64,000 bases of DNA from Rhizobium sp. Root1334 (GTDB lineage: Bacteria > Pseudomonadota > Alphaproteobacteria > Rhizobiales > Rhizobiaceae). Location: NCBI RefSeq assembly GCF_001426665.1, contig NZ_LMEY01000004.1, forward strand, positions 152,019-216,018. The letters are read 5' to 3'. Under the pieces are notes generated by a model. It was not told where the DNA came from, searched no databases, and saw nothing but the letters and a program-made list of their open reading frames with translations. Made by a program: the position numbers and the translations under genes. This document shows, piece by piece, positions 17,859-26,427 of the stretch (position 1 is the stretch's first letter; every line of letters starts with the position of its first letter).

Positions 17859-17894
17859 GGCGGCCCCCAAGCCGGCCAGCGGATGTCTCGTGGA

Positions 17895-19517
17895 TCAGCC
17901 TCGCAGACCCGGCGCCTCGTGGCCGGTGCGCGCCACATATTCCGTGTAGCCGCCGCCATATTCGTGGATGCCGTCCGGGGTCAGTTCCAGAACCCGGTTA
18001 GACAATGCACCGAGGAAATGCCGGTCGTGGGAAACGAACAGCATGGTGCCCTCATATTCGGACAGTGCCTGAATCAGCATTTCCTTGGTGTCGAGGTCCA
18101 GATGGTTGGTCGGTTCGTCGAGCACCAGAAGATTGGGCGGGTCGAACAGCATGATCGCCATGACCAGCCGCGCCTTTTCGCCACCCGACAGAACGCGGCA
18201 ACGCTTTTCGACATCGTCGCCGGAAAACCCGAAACAGCCAGCCAGCGCCCTGAGCGGGCCTTGCCCGGCGCGCGGAAATTCGTGCTCCAGTGTTTCGAAC
18301 ACGGTGCGTTCGCCATCAAGCAGATCCATGGCATGCTGGGCGAAATAACCCATCTTGACGCTGGCACCCAGCGCCACAGTTCCCTTGTCCGGCTCCGTCG
18401 ATCCCGTCACCAGCTTGAGGAGTGTCGACTTTCCGGCACCGTTGATGCCCATGATGCACCAGCGCTCCTTGCGGCGAACCATGAAGTCCAGCCCGTCATA
18501 AATGCTGCGGCTGCCATAGCTCTTGTGGACGTTTTTCAGGTTGATGACATCTTCGCCGGAGCGCGGCGCCGGTTGGAATTCGAAGGCGACAACCTGGCGG
18601 CGCTTCGGCGGCTCCACCCGTTCGATCTTGTCGAGCTTCTTCACCCGGCTCTGCACCTGGGCCGCATGCGAGGCACGCGCCTTGAAGCGCTCGATGAACT
18701 TGATTTCCTTGGCAAGCATCGCCTGCTGCCGCTCGAACTGGGCGAGCTGGTGTTTTTCATTCAGCGCCCGCTGCTGCTCGTAGAATTCGTAATCGCCGGA
18801 GTAGGTCGTCAACCCGCCGCCGTCGATCTCGATCAGCTTGGTGACGATCCGGTTCATGAACTCCCGGTCATGCGAGGTCATCAACAGCGCGCCATCATAA
18901 TTCTTCAGGAATTCCTCCAGCCAGATCAGGCTTTCCAGATCCAGATGGTTGCTCGGTTCGTCGAGCAGCATGACATCGGGGCGCATGAGCAAAATGCGGG
19001 CAAGCGCCACGCGCATCTTCCAGCCGCCGGATAGCTTGCCGACATCACCATCCATCATTTCCTGCGTGAAACTCAGGCCCGAGAGGACTTCGCGCGCCCG
19101 GCCGTCCAGCGCGTAGCCGTCCAGTTCCTCATAGCGCGCCTGCACCTCGCCGTAGCGCTCGATGATCGCGTCCATCTCGTCAAGCCGGTCAGGATCGACC
19201 ATCGCAGCTTCGAGCTCGCGCAGTTCGGCGGCAACAATGCTGACCGGACCGGCACCGTCCATCACTTCGGCAACGGCGCTACGGCCTTCCATCTCGCCGA
19301 CATCCTGGTTGAAATAACCGATGGTGACGCCCTTCTCGACGGCCACCTGCCCCTCGTCGGGCTGCTCTTCGCCGGTGATCATCCGGAAGACGGTCGTCTT
19401 GCCGGCGCCATTTGGACCAACGAGGCCGATCTTCTCGCCCTTGTTAAGCGCGGCGGAAGCCTCGATGAAGAGAATGCGGTGGCTCAGCTGCTTGCTGATA
19501 TTTTCGATACGGATCAT
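17895..19517 (-). CDS. ABC-F family ATPase (translation factor type)
   Basis: This soluble protein of 540 residues has two ABC domains and no membrane segments. Domain 1 has Walker A GPNGAGKTT near residue 36, signature LSGGWKMR and Walker B MLLDEPSNHLD. Domain 2 has GINGAGKST, LSGGEKAR and VLDEPTNHLD. The linker (P-site tRNA interaction motif region, ~240-310) is charged and contains ASHAAQVQSRVKKLDKIE, typical of ABC-F proteins. These bind the ribosomal E site and relieve stalled or antibiotic-bound ribosomes. I set the start at ATG 19517 (MIRIENIS); the open frame continues upstream but only as antisense to pepT. A large hairpin lies 41-86 bases upstream in its leader. Which ABC-F subgroup it belongs to is uncertain. 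Confidence 0.9.
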   Translation of the reverse strand: MIRIENISKQLSHRILFIEASAALNKGEKIGLVGPNGAGKTTVFRMITGEEQPDEGQVAVEKGVTIGYFNQDVGEMEGRSAVAEVMDGAGPVSIVAAELRELEAAMVDPDRLDEMDAIIERYGEVQARYEELDGYALDGRAREVLSGLSFTQEMMDGDVGKLSGGWKMRVALARILLMRPDVMLLDEPSNHLDLESLIWLEEFLKNYDGALLMTSHDREFMNRIVTKLIEIDGGGLTTYSGDYEFYEQQRALNEKHQLAQFERQQAMLAKEIKFIERFKARASHAAQVQSRVKKLDKIERVEPPKRRQVVAFEFQPAPRSGEDVINLKNVHKSYGSRSIYDGLDFMVRRKERWCIMGINGAGKSTLLKLVTGSTEPDKGTVALGASVKMGYFAQHAMDLLDGERTVFETLEHEFPRAGQGPLRALAGCFGFSGDDVEKRCRVLSGGEKARLVMAIMLFDPPNLLVLDEPTNHLDLDTKEMLIQALSEYEGTMLFVSHDRHFLGALSNRVLELTPDGIHEYGGGYTEYVARTGHEAPGLRG

Positions 19518-19557
19518 TTGTGCGGTGCCCAAGAAATGTTGCGGCGCCCTTATGCCA

Positions 19558-19603
19558 CGTGTTTCAGGGAATGTCGCAGGTTTTCGACATTCCCTGAAAC
19601 ACG
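19558..19603. repeat. Perfect 19-bp inverted repeat with 8-base loop, between divergent genes
   Basis: The left arm CGTGTTTCAGGGAATGTCG (19558-19576) and right arm (19585-19603) are exact complements around CAGGTTTT. A GCTTTTT tract follows on the + strand. It lies 41 bases upstream of the ABC-F start and 95 bases upstream of pepT. It could be a bidirectional regulator site, a leader attenuator of the ABC-F mRNA, or a small hairpin mobile remnant. It is too long for a typical operator. Confidence 0.75.
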
Positions 19604-19697
19604 GCTTTTTGAATGGTGTTTTTCCTAGAAATACCTTCACGGCGCAAATGGCGAAGGCTACAGAAGAGCACCTGACGCAGATGAAGTGGAGTGAACC

Positions 19698-20930
19698 ATG
19701 ACCGACACCGTTACCGATCGTTTCCTTCGTTATGTCGTGATCGACACACAGTCGGATGCCAATTCGGCAGCGCAGCCCTCCACCGAAAAGCAGAAGAACC
19801 TCGGCCGCCTGCTGGTCGAGGAACTGCTCGCGATCGGGATTTCTGACGCGCATCTCGACGAGCACGGCTATATCTACGCGACCATCCCATCGAACACCGA
19901 CAAGCCGGTGCCGGTCATCTGCTTCTGCTCGCACATGGATACTGCCCCGGATTTTACCGGTACCGATGTCAAGCCGCAGTTGATCCGCGGCTATGCCGGT
20001 GGCGATATCCAGCTTCCGGGCGACCCGCAGCAGATCATCCGCGTTGCCGATCATCCGGCCCTGCGCAACCAGATCGGCAATGACATCATCACCACCGATG
20101 GCACAACATTGCTTGGCGCCGACGACAAGGCCGGCATTGCCGAAATTATGACGGCGGCGCAGTTCCTTGTCGATAATCCGGATATCAAGCACGGCGCCAT
20201 CAAAATCCTCTTCACGGTAGACGAGGAAATCGGCCGCGGAGTCGACAAGGTCGACCTGAAGAAGCTTGGCGCACAATTCGCCTATACGATGGACGGCGAA
20301 ACGGCTGGCCATATCGAGGATGAAACCTTCTCCGCCGATGGCGCCGAAATCACCATCCAGGGTGTTGCCATTCATCCGGGCTTTGCCAAGGGGAGAATGG
20401 AAAATGCCATCAAGATCGCCGGCGCCATCATCGACCGCCTGCCGAAGCATCTGGCGCCTGAAACAACCGAGGGCCGGGATGGTTTCGTTCATCCCGTGAG
20501 CGTTACGGGTGCGATGGAAAAAGCCAGGATCAGCCTGATCGTTCGCGACTTTACCGACGAAGGCCTCGCTGAAAAGGAAGCCATGATCGAGGCGATCGTC
20601 AAGGATGTCATGCCGGACTATCCCGGTTCGTCCTACACATTCGAGGTCAAGCACCAGTACCGCAACATGAAGGCGATCCTCGATCGCCACCCGGAAATCG
20701 TCGACAACGCCGTCGAGGCGATCCGGCGGGCGGGCATGCAGCCGGTGCGCGGCAGCATCCGTGGCGGCACGGATGGGTCGCGCCTGTCGTTCATGGGCCT
20801 GCCCTGCCCCAACATCTTTGCGGGTGGCCACGCTTTCCATTCTCCGCTCGAATGGGTGAGCAGGCAGGACATGGAAAAGGCGGTCAAGACAATCGTCGAG
20901 CTTGCAAAGGTCTGGGAAGAGCGCAGCTGA
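19698..20930 (+). CDS. pepT: Peptidase T (tripeptide aminopeptidase)
   Basis: This 410-residue M20B metallopeptidase is the usual PepT length. The first zinc ligand and nearby catalytic aspartate lie in SHMDTAPD (~79-85). DDKAGIAE (~141-148) carries the bridging aspartate, and TVDEEIGRGVD (~173-183) carries the catalytic glutamate and a metal ligand. The C-terminal GGTDGS and NIFAGGHAFHSPLEW complete the site. It removes N-terminal residues from tripeptides in the cytoplasm. It is divergent from the ABC-F gene across a 180-base gap that carries a long inverted repeat, and it stands alone. The family call is secure. Confidence 0.95.
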   Translation: MTDTVTDRFLRYVVIDTQSDANSAAQPSTEKQKNLGRLLVEELLAIGISDAHLDEHGYIYATIPSNTDKPVPVICFCSHMDTAPDFTGTDVKPQLIRGYAGGDIQLPGDPQQIIRVADHPALRNQIGNDIITTDGTTLLGADDKAGIAEIMTAAQFLVDNPDIKHGAIKILFTVDEEIGRGVDKVDLKKLGAQFAYTMDGETAGHIEDETFSADGAEITIQGVAIHPGFAKGRMENAIKIAGAIIDRLPKHLAPETTEGRDGFVHPVSVTGAMEKARISLIVRDFTDEGLAEKEAMIEAIVKDVMPDYPGSSYTFEVKHQYRNMKAILDRHPEIVDNAVEAIRRAGMQPVRGSIRGGTDGSRLSFMGLPCPNIFAGGHAFHSPLEWVSRQDMEKAVKTIVELAKVWEERS

Positions 20931-21008
20931 TTGCGTCTGAAGGCCACAATCAGCGCTTCCATCCGGCCGCTGTTTTGGTATGACCCGCCTCTTGTCAAAG
21001 GAATGAAG

Positions 21009-21263
21009 ATGGCTGCGCGAGATCGCTACTCACGGAAATTGGAATGTTCCCAATGCGGGAACGCGGGTTTTGCGGAGGTTTCGGAAGACGATATGCCGAA
21101 CCGCAGGACGCGCGGATTTGAAATTGACGCCCTGCCCGTAGGCTTCGAAACCGAATTTGCCTCGAGCAATCCGCGCCGCCACATGATCCGCTGCCGCTGC
21201 GGCTACAAATTCAAGTTTGAGCAGACCACCGCTTATGCGCCCGGCGGAGAGCCACGGCATTAA
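21009..21263 (+). CDS. Small zinc-ribbon-like protein
   Basis: This short protein of 84 residues has two CxC-type pairs, LECSQCGN near residue 11-18 and IRCRCGYKF near 61-69, spaced as in a zinc ribbon. AAAGGA lies 7 bases before ATG 21009; ATG 21003 is an alternative. Such small ribbons often bind nucleic acid or act as accessory subunits, but I do not recognise the family. It stands between pepT and a small minus-strand gene and shows no operon partner. I would call it a hypothetical protein with a likely zinc site. Confidence 0.65.
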   Translation: MAARDRYSRKLECSQCGNAGFAEVSEDDMPNRRTRGFEIDALPVGFETEFASSNPRRHMIRCRCGYKFKFEQTTAYAPGGEPRH

Positions 21264-21368
21264 GCTTCGTCAAGAACTGGTCCCTGCCGCCCAACCGTAT
21301 TGCCTCCGTCAGTGTGATGTTGCGCGCGCCAAAATGAACTGTTGAGCGTGGCCGGGCATGAAACGGAA

Positions 21369-21402
21369 AAGCCCCATTCTGCAGGTTTGCAGAACGGGGC
21401 TT
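21369..21402 (-). terminator. Rho-independent terminator of the small minus-strand gene
   Basis: A 15-bp stem (AAGCCCCATTCTGCA pairing with TGCAGAACGGGGCTT, one G-T pair) with loop GGTT lies 30 bases after the minus-strand stop at 21432. On the minus strand it is followed by a TTTTCC tract. Confidence 0.85.
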
Positions 21403-21431
21403 GAAATAGTCGCGGCAGGAGCAGGCGACGT

Positions 21432-21725
21432 TTACTTGTTGGCCATCAGCCACATCTTGCCGGCCATCGTGATGCCGCGCGGATCGACGGCGACGTCATG
21501 GTCGAGATGGCTGCGCTCGAGAAAACCAAGTTCCTCGAGTTCGTTGAGGGTCGTCGTCGTCATGAAGCGGATCTTCTGCGGACGCTCCTTGAACCGGTCG
21601 GTCTTTGCGTAGGTGACCGCTGCGTTCTCATGCGTCCATTTTTTGGCCGGCTGCGGGAAGAGGTTTCCTTCCTTCGCGAGTTTCAGCCCCCGGATCTGGA
21701 CCGGTGTCAATTCGTGCGAAATCAT
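21432..21725 (-). CDS. Small winged-helix-like hypothetical protein
   Basis: This 97-residue protein starts MISHELTPVQIRGLKLAKEG. The pattern of an N-terminal helix, TTTTLNELEELGFLERS as a possible recognition helix with the following wing, and a closing ITMAGKMWLM resembles a MarR-like winged helix domain, but I do not recognise a named family. ATG 21725 is chosen because the extended frame upstream is proline/arginine rich and lacks conservation features. A strong terminator follows 30 bases downstream, so it forms its own transcription unit. Function is unknown; a DNA-binding role is only a guess. Confidence 0.6.
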   Translation of the reverse strand: MISHELTPVQIRGLKLAKEGNLFPQPAKKWTHENAAVTYAKTDRFKERPQKIRFMTTTTLNELEELGFLERSHLDHDVAVDPRGITMAGKMWLMANK

Positions 21726-22001
21726 GTTCTGTCCTTGGTAGAAATGGCGAAACGTCAGCGATATGCGCCCTCGGATTGGATGGGAACGCCCGCTTGCGAT
21801 AGTCGCCGATGCGTAATGAAAAGGGCCAGACCGGCCCGGATGCGCTGTCCCTAGCGGAACTTTGCGGCATTTCCCAGACAAAATTGAAAAGAATGCGGCT
21901 GCGAAACGATTGGCACCATCCGGATGCTTCTGGTATCAGCGTCTGAACTTGTTTTGAGAGACGTCATCCATGAACATGACACTGTGCCCGGGAGCGGCTG
22001 C

Positions 22002-23024
22002 GTGACGGAGCGGACAGACGCGGCCTTTCTGGCGTCCCATGGCTGGTCCGATTTTTTTGCCTCCCAGATCGAACGGTCCGAGGCCAGCCTCATTCCGATG
22101 CGCATCGCCGAGGTCCACCGTGCCCGACTGAGCGCGCTGTCTGCAGCGGGACCGGTCAGGCTCACTCTGGCGCACAAGACCAATACCGGTGACTTTGCCG
22201 TCGGCGACTGGATACTGGCTGATCCCCGCACCCATCTGCTTGTCCGCAGGCTGGAACGCCGGACATTGCTGCAGCGCCGGACCGAAGGCAGGCACGGTCA
22301 CCAGCTTGGCGCCGCCAATGTCGATACCCTGTTCATCGTCACCTCCTGCAATGCCGATTTCAGTCCGGCACGGCTGGAGCGCTATCTGGCTCTGGCCAAT
22401 CAGGCGGGAACCAACCCGGTCATCGTGCTGACCAAGGCCGATACGGTCGATGATGCAAGCACCTTCGAAGAGGAGGCGAGAGGCCTGCAGCGCGATCTGG
22501 ACGTCATCGTTGTCAACGGCCGCTCCGCCGATGCCGCAGCTGTGCTCGCTCCGTGGTGCGGCGCCGGTCAGACTGTCGCACTGGTCGGGTCGTCCGGCGT
22601 CGGCAAATCGACCCTGGTCAACACCTTGGCGGGCCTCAGGCACGAAGCAGCGCAGGAGACCGGCGATATCCGCGAAAGCGATGCCAAGGGACGCCACACC
22701 ACGACGGCCCGGTCGTTGCACGCCATTGCCGGCGGCGGCTGGGTGATCGACACGCCCGGAATGCGCACCCTGCATCTCAGCGACGTGTCCGATGGTATCG
22801 ACACGCTGTTCTCCGAAATCACCGACCTTGCCCCATCCTGCAAGTTTCGCGACTGCACACATGATCACGAGCCGGGCTGTGCCGTCCAGGCAGCGATCAA
22901 GGCAGGCACGCTGCCTGCGGAGCGGCTGGCCCGGTGGCGCAAGCTGCTGGAGGAAAATGTCAGCAACACCCCGGTGCAGACAGGGCCGCGCGGCAACAAA
23001 GTCATCCAGAAGAAGAAATACTGA
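22002..23024 (+). CDS. rsgA: Small ribosomal subunit biogenesis GTPase RsgA
   Basis: This circularly permuted GTPase of ~340 residues has an OB-fold N-terminal part (~30-90). The G4 motif TKAD (~145) comes before the G1 motif GSSGVGKST (~197-205), and G3 DTPG (~249) follows. The C-terminal zinc motif CKFRDCTHDHEPGC (~280-293) is diagnostic for YjeQ/RsgA. The protein helps late maturation of the 30S subunit. GTG 22002 is preferred because MTERTDAAFLASHGWSDFF begins like other family members and GGGAGCGG lies upstream. ATG 21924 would add 26 poorly conserved residues. No partner gene is adjacent. Confidence 0.93.
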   Translation: MTERTDAAFLASHGWSDFFASQIERSEASLIPMRIAEVHRARLSALSAAGPVRLTLAHKTNTGDFAVGDWILADPRTHLLVRRLERRTLLQRRTEGRHGHQLGAANVDTLFIVTSCNADFSPARLERYLALANQAGTNPVIVLTKADTVDDASTFEEEARGLQRDLDVIVVNGRSADAAAVLAPWCGAGQTVALVGSSGVGKSTLVNTLAGLRHEAAQETGDIRESDAKGRHTTTARSLHAIAGGGWVIDTPGMRTLHLSDVSDGIDTLFSEITDLAPSCKFRDCTHDHEPGCAVQAAIKAGTLPAERLARWRKLLEENVSNTPVQTGPRGNKVIQKKKY

Positions 23025-23145
23025 AAGACGAAAGCCTCCGTCTTCAAAACCGGTTGGTTAGCGCGTTTCCCGTAAGAGATGCTTTTCAGCCTGTATCAAG
23101 CCACAAAACCGTATCGACAACACGGGAACATTGCTGTAACAGAAT

Positions 23146-23163
23146 TGATTAATCGATTAATCA
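23146..23163. promoter_or_regulatory. LacI-family operator, perfect 18-bp palindrome
   Basis: TGATTAATCGATTAATCA is fully palindromic with the central CG expected of LacI/GalR operators. It ends 13 bases before the regulator start at 23177, so it probably mediates autorepression and control of the downstream transport operon. Confidence 0.85.
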
Positions 23164-23176
23164 CCCGTTGGATCAT

Positions 23177-24223
23177 ATGGCCAACCCGCGCACAGGATCG
23201 AACCTAAGCCAGATTGCCGCGACACTCGGCGTGTCCGCCGCAACGGTGTCGAATGCGCTGTCGGGCAAGGGACGTGTCTCGGCCGAACTTGCTGAAAAGA
23301 TCCGCGCCACCGCTACCCAACTGGGCTACATCCCGAGCCTGACCGGCCGGGCGCTGCGCACCGGCCGCACCGGCGTTCTCGGCCTGGTTCTGCCGAATAT
23401 CGCCAATCCGCTGTTTCCGCAGATTGCCCAGGCGATCGAGCATGCGGCAAGCACGGCTGGCTACGGCGTCTTGATCGCCGACTCCCGCAGCGACGTCGCC
23501 TTGCAGACCGACGCCATCAACCGGCTGATCGAGCGCGACGTCGACGGCATCGTTATCGTCCCCCGGCTCGGCACCCGCATCGCCGACATCGGCTGTCCGG
23601 TGGCGGTCATCGACAGCCCTTCCACCCCCGGCAACACGGTTTCGGCCGATCACTGGCAGGGTGGTCAGACGGTCATCGAACACCTCGCTTCGCTGGGACA
23701 TCGCAAGTTTCTGCTGATCGGCAACAATCCGGCCTCGAATGTGCAGAACGATCGTATCGGCGGCATGAAATCCCGCCTTCCTGCAGACGCTCATGCCGAG
23801 GTCTTCTGGATCGAAAAACACGAGCAGGTGCACGGCAAGGGAAGCCTTCTTGGTCTAACAGAACAGGTGGAGAAAGGTTTCACCGCCTTTGCCGCCGTTT
23901 CCGATCTGCCGGCGCTCCGGGCCCTGACGGAATTGCAGCGCGCCGGAATCGGCGTGCCCGAACATGTCAGCGTTACCGGGTTTGATGATCTCGTCTGGTC
24001 CTCGGTGGTCACGCCCGGCCTGACAACAGTACGTATGGATATGGCCGGGATCGCCGACATCGCCATTGCAGCACTCGTCCGTGTCATCGAGGCCGATCCG
24101 GTATCAGGCTCCGGCATCGCACGCACCGTGACGGGCACGGTCGCAGCCGAGCGGGCGAGCGTACCGATGCAGCTGGTGGTCCGGCAGACATCGGCGCCAC
24201 CGCCGAATATCCACAGTGCATGA
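23177..24223 (+). CDS. LacI-family transcriptional regulator of the purine scavenging operon
   Basis: This 348-residue protein has an N-terminal LacI helix-turn-helix, LSQIAATLGVSAATVSNALS (~9-28), followed by the hinge helix RGAL-type sequence GRALRTGRTG. A periplasmic-binding-protein-like effector domain with VLGLVLPNIANPLFPQI follows. I prefer ATG 23177 over 23168, since it starts MANPRTGSN. A perfect palindromic operator lies directly upstream. The next gene, a solute-binding protein, starts 59 bases after the stop and is followed by permeases, a nucleoside hydrolase and adenine deaminase. The ligand is therefore probably a nucleoside or purine base; this is inferred from context. Confidence 0.9.
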   Translation: MANPRTGSNLSQIAATLGVSAATVSNALSGKGRVSAELAEKIRATATQLGYIPSLTGRALRTGRTGVLGLVLPNIANPLFPQIAQAIEHAASTAGYGVLIADSRSDVALQTDAINRLIERDVDGIVIVPRLGTRIADIGCPVAVIDSPSTPGNTVSADHWQGGQTVIEHLASLGHRKFLLIGNNPASNVQNDRIGGMKSRLPADAHAEVFWIEKHEQVHGKGSLLGLTEQVEKGFTAFAAVSDLPALRALTELQRAGIGVPEHVSVTGFDDLVWSSVVTPGLTTVRMDMAGIADIAIAALVRVIEADPVSGSGIARTVTGTVAAERASVPMQLVVRQTSAPPPNIHSA

Positions 24224-24282
24224 CCGGTACCACCGCAAGCCCAGATAATATGAGCCAAGAAAACACCAGAAGGAGAACGCCG

Positions 24283-25305
24283 ATGAACAAAATGCTCTTT
24301 TCATCAGCCGCCGCGCTGATGCTCACCATGGGCGCTGCCCATGCCCAGGAAAAGACCCTGACAATTTCCGTCTATGCCTTCGCGCAGGACGAGTTCAAGG
24401 AGATCGTCTACGATCCCTTCGAAGCCAAATGCGGCTGCAAGCTGGTGGTCGAAACCGGCAACAGCGTCGAGCGCCTCGCCAAGATCGAAGCCAACAAGGC
24501 CAATCCGGTCATCGACATGGCCGTGGTTTCCATGGCTGACGCGCTATCTGCCGATCGCAACGGCCTGATCGAGAAGATCGACAACACTAAGCTCAGCAAT
24601 TTCGGCAAGCTCTACGACATCGCCAAGGATCCGAACGGCGACGGCATGAGTGTCGGCTATACGTTCTATGCAACCTCGATCGTCTACCGCACCGACAAGA
24701 TGAAGATCGAGTCCTGGGCTGACCTCTTGAAGCCGGAATATGCCGGTCATGTCGCCTTCCCGAACATCACCACCAATCAAGGCCCGCCGTCCCTCTACAT
24801 GCTCGGCAAGGCGCTTGGCACCGACACGCCGGATCTGAAGGGTTCAATTGAGGCCGTTGGCGCCAAGAAGGACGATATCGTCACCTTCTACGTCAAATCC
24901 TCGCAGCTGGTGCAGTTGATGCAGCAGGAAGAAATCTGGGCGGCACCGATCGGCCGCTTCTCCTGGGCTCCCTTCACCAAGCTCGACCTGCCACTCGGCT
25001 GGGCGACCCCGAAGGAAGGCCAGACCGGCGGCATGAACGTCATGGTTCTCACCAAGGGCTCGAAGAACCAGGATCTGGCACTCGAATTCATGGATTTCTG
25101 GCTCTCCACGGACATCCAGACGAAGCTTGCCGAAAAGCTGGTCGATAGCCCGGCCAACAAGGAAGCCAAGGTTTCCGACGAAGTTGCGGGCAACCTGACC
25201 TATGGCGAAGAAACGGCCAACAGCCTGAAACTGATCCCGTCCGCCGTGGCACTCGACAACCGCGATGCGTGGCTGTCCGAGTGGAACGCCAAGGTCGGCC
25301 AGTAA
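24283..25305 (+). CDS. ABC transporter substrate-binding protein, spermidine/Fe3+ type (probable purine or nucleoside binder)
   Basis: This 340-residue protein starts at an ATG preceded by AAGGAG. Residues 1-20 are a signal peptide ending GAAHAQ, so the mature protein is periplasmic. The body has the two-lobe layout of type II (PotD/AfuA-like) binding proteins, e.g. LTISVYAFAQDEFKEIVYDPFEAKCG at its start, given here only in part. The domain order of the downstream genes (two permeases, then an ATPase) matches that class. Ligand prediction by family would be a polyamine or iron. The nucleoside hydrolase and adenine deaminase in the same operon point instead to nucleosides or purines. Ligand is unproven. 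Confidence 0.85.
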   Translation: MNKMLFSSAAALMLTMGAAHAQEKTLTISVYAFAQDEFKEIVYDPFEAKCGCKLVVETGNSVERLAKIEANKANPVIDMAVVSMADALSADRNGLIEKIDNTKLSNFGKLYDIAKDPNGDGMSVGYTFYATSIVYRTDKMKIESWADLLKPEYAGHVAFPNITTNQGPPSLYMLGKALGTDTPDLKGSIEAVGAKKDDIVTFYVKSSQLVQLMQQEEIWAAPIGRFSWAPFTKLDLPLGWATPKEGQTGGMNVMVLTKGSKNQDLALEFMDFWLSTDIQTKLAEKLVDSPANKEAKVSDEVAGNLTYGEETANSLKLIPSAVALDNRDAWLSEWNAKVGQ

Positions 25306-25412
25306 CCGGTCAACACGAATGCCTCCCAAGGCAAGGGGCGCAGCGGGCGGACTCCGGTTCGCGGGCTGCGTCCCGACTGAACTTGTTGCCCATGGTGGGG
25401 TGCTGCTGCCAC

Positions 25413-25530
25413 AGCCCCTCACCCTAACCCTCTCCCCGCTTGCGGGGAGAGGGTATGACGGAGTTTGCCGCTTGTCCTTCTCCCCGTTCTAAGGGGAGAA
25501 GGTGGCCAACAGGCCGGATGAGGGGCAGCC
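25413..25530. repeat. RIME-like rhizobial intergenic mosaic repeat
   Basis: The stretch contains the familiar CCCCTCACCCTAACCCTCTC start, two hairpins (CTCTCCCCGC/GCGGGGAGAG and CTTCTCCCC/GGGGAGAAG), and closes with GCCGGATGAGGGG, which pairs loosely with the start. This layout is known from Rhizobium and relatives as RIME1. It sits inside the operon, between the binding-protein gene and the first permease gene. Confidence 0.85.
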
Positions 25531-25599
25531 ACCGAATATGCGTTTTTGGTAATCACCCGCACCGGGGATTCCATTTGAACTTGCTGGAGACGACAAACC

Positions 25600-26427
25600 A
25601 TGTTCCAGAACCGGGCAGAAGCATTGGCGCTCGCCCTGCCGGCCGCGATTTTCGCGGGGCTGGTCTTCCTCGTGCCGGTTATCCTCTTGCTGTCGGAAGG
25701 TTTTCGATCGGCGGATAGCTGGAGCCTGTCGGCCTATGCGGATTTCTTCTCGCAGCCGTTGAACCGGACGGTCTTTCTACGGACGCTGAAGCTCGGCGCA
25801 CTCGTCACCGTGGCAGCCGCCGTCATCGGTTATGCGACTGCCTTTGCCATCGTAAGCCTCCCGCCCGGCGCCAAGGGCCGGATGATCGGGCTTGTCGTTC
25901 TGCCGCTGATGATTTCGCCGGTCGCCCGCACCTATGCCTGGATCGTCATCCTTGGCCGCACCGGCATCGTCAACCAGGCGCTGATGGCTGTCGGCCTCAG
26001 CGACGAACCGATCCGTATCCTCTTCAGCGAAACCGCCGTCTTCATCGGCCTGTTGCAGCTGTTCCTGCCCTTGATGGTGATCTCGCTGATCAGCGCACTG
26101 GAAAACCTGCCGAAAGATGTCGTGCCCGCCGCCCGCGTTCTTGGCGCCAACTGGTTCCAGGTGTTCTGGAAAGTCATCCTGCCGCTGACCCGCGAAGGCC
26201 TGGTTGTCGGCGGAACGCTGGTCTTCACCGGTTCGATGACCGCCTATATCACGCCTGCCATTCTGGGCGGCTCGAAGGTGCTGATGCTGGAGACGCTGCT
26301 CTACCAGCAGGTCACCGTTGCCAACAATTTCGTCTCGGCAAGCGTTATCGCCTTCATCCTGATTGTCATGAGTTTTGCCGCCAATATTCTCCTGAAGCGG
26401 ATCGCAACGGCGAGGAACAAGCGATGA
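25600..26427 (+). CDS. ABC transporter permease, PotB type
   Basis: This 275-residue inner-membrane protein has six predicted hydrophobic helices. The ABC-importer EAA loop is near residues 180-200, in LPKDVVPAARVLGANWFQVF (an E/DAA---G variant), which contacts the ATPase. It begins after a RIME-like repeat that separates it from the binding-protein gene, and ends by ATGA overlap with the second permease. It forms the channel with the next gene product for uptake of the operon's substrate. The family is PotB/AfuB-like; substrate specificity comes from the binding protein. Confidence 0.9.
   Translation: MFQNRAEALALALPAAIFAGLVFLVPVILLLSEGFRSADSWSLSAYADFFSQPLNRTVFLRTLKLGALVTVAAAVIGYATAFAIVSLPPGAKGRMIGLVVLPLMISPVARTYAWIVILGRTGIVNQALMAVGLSDEPIRILFSETAVFIGLLQLFLPLMVISLISALENLPKDVVPAARVLGANWFQVFWKVILPLTREGLVVGGTLVFTGSMTAYITPAILGGSKVLMLETLLYQQVTVANNFVSASVIAFILIVMSFAANILLKRIATARNKR

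Noticed and set aside
19518..20840. Long N-terminal extension of the ABC-F reading frame
   Set aside because: The extra ~440 codons are antisense to pepT. ABC-F proteins begin close to MIRIENIS, at 19517.
23035..23055. Hairpin after rsgA as terminator
   Set aside because: The stem is only about 5 bp and no T tract follows.
25413..25530. CRISPR-like or tandem repeat array
   Set aside because: The repeats are inverted hairpins of a RIME-like element with no regular spacers.
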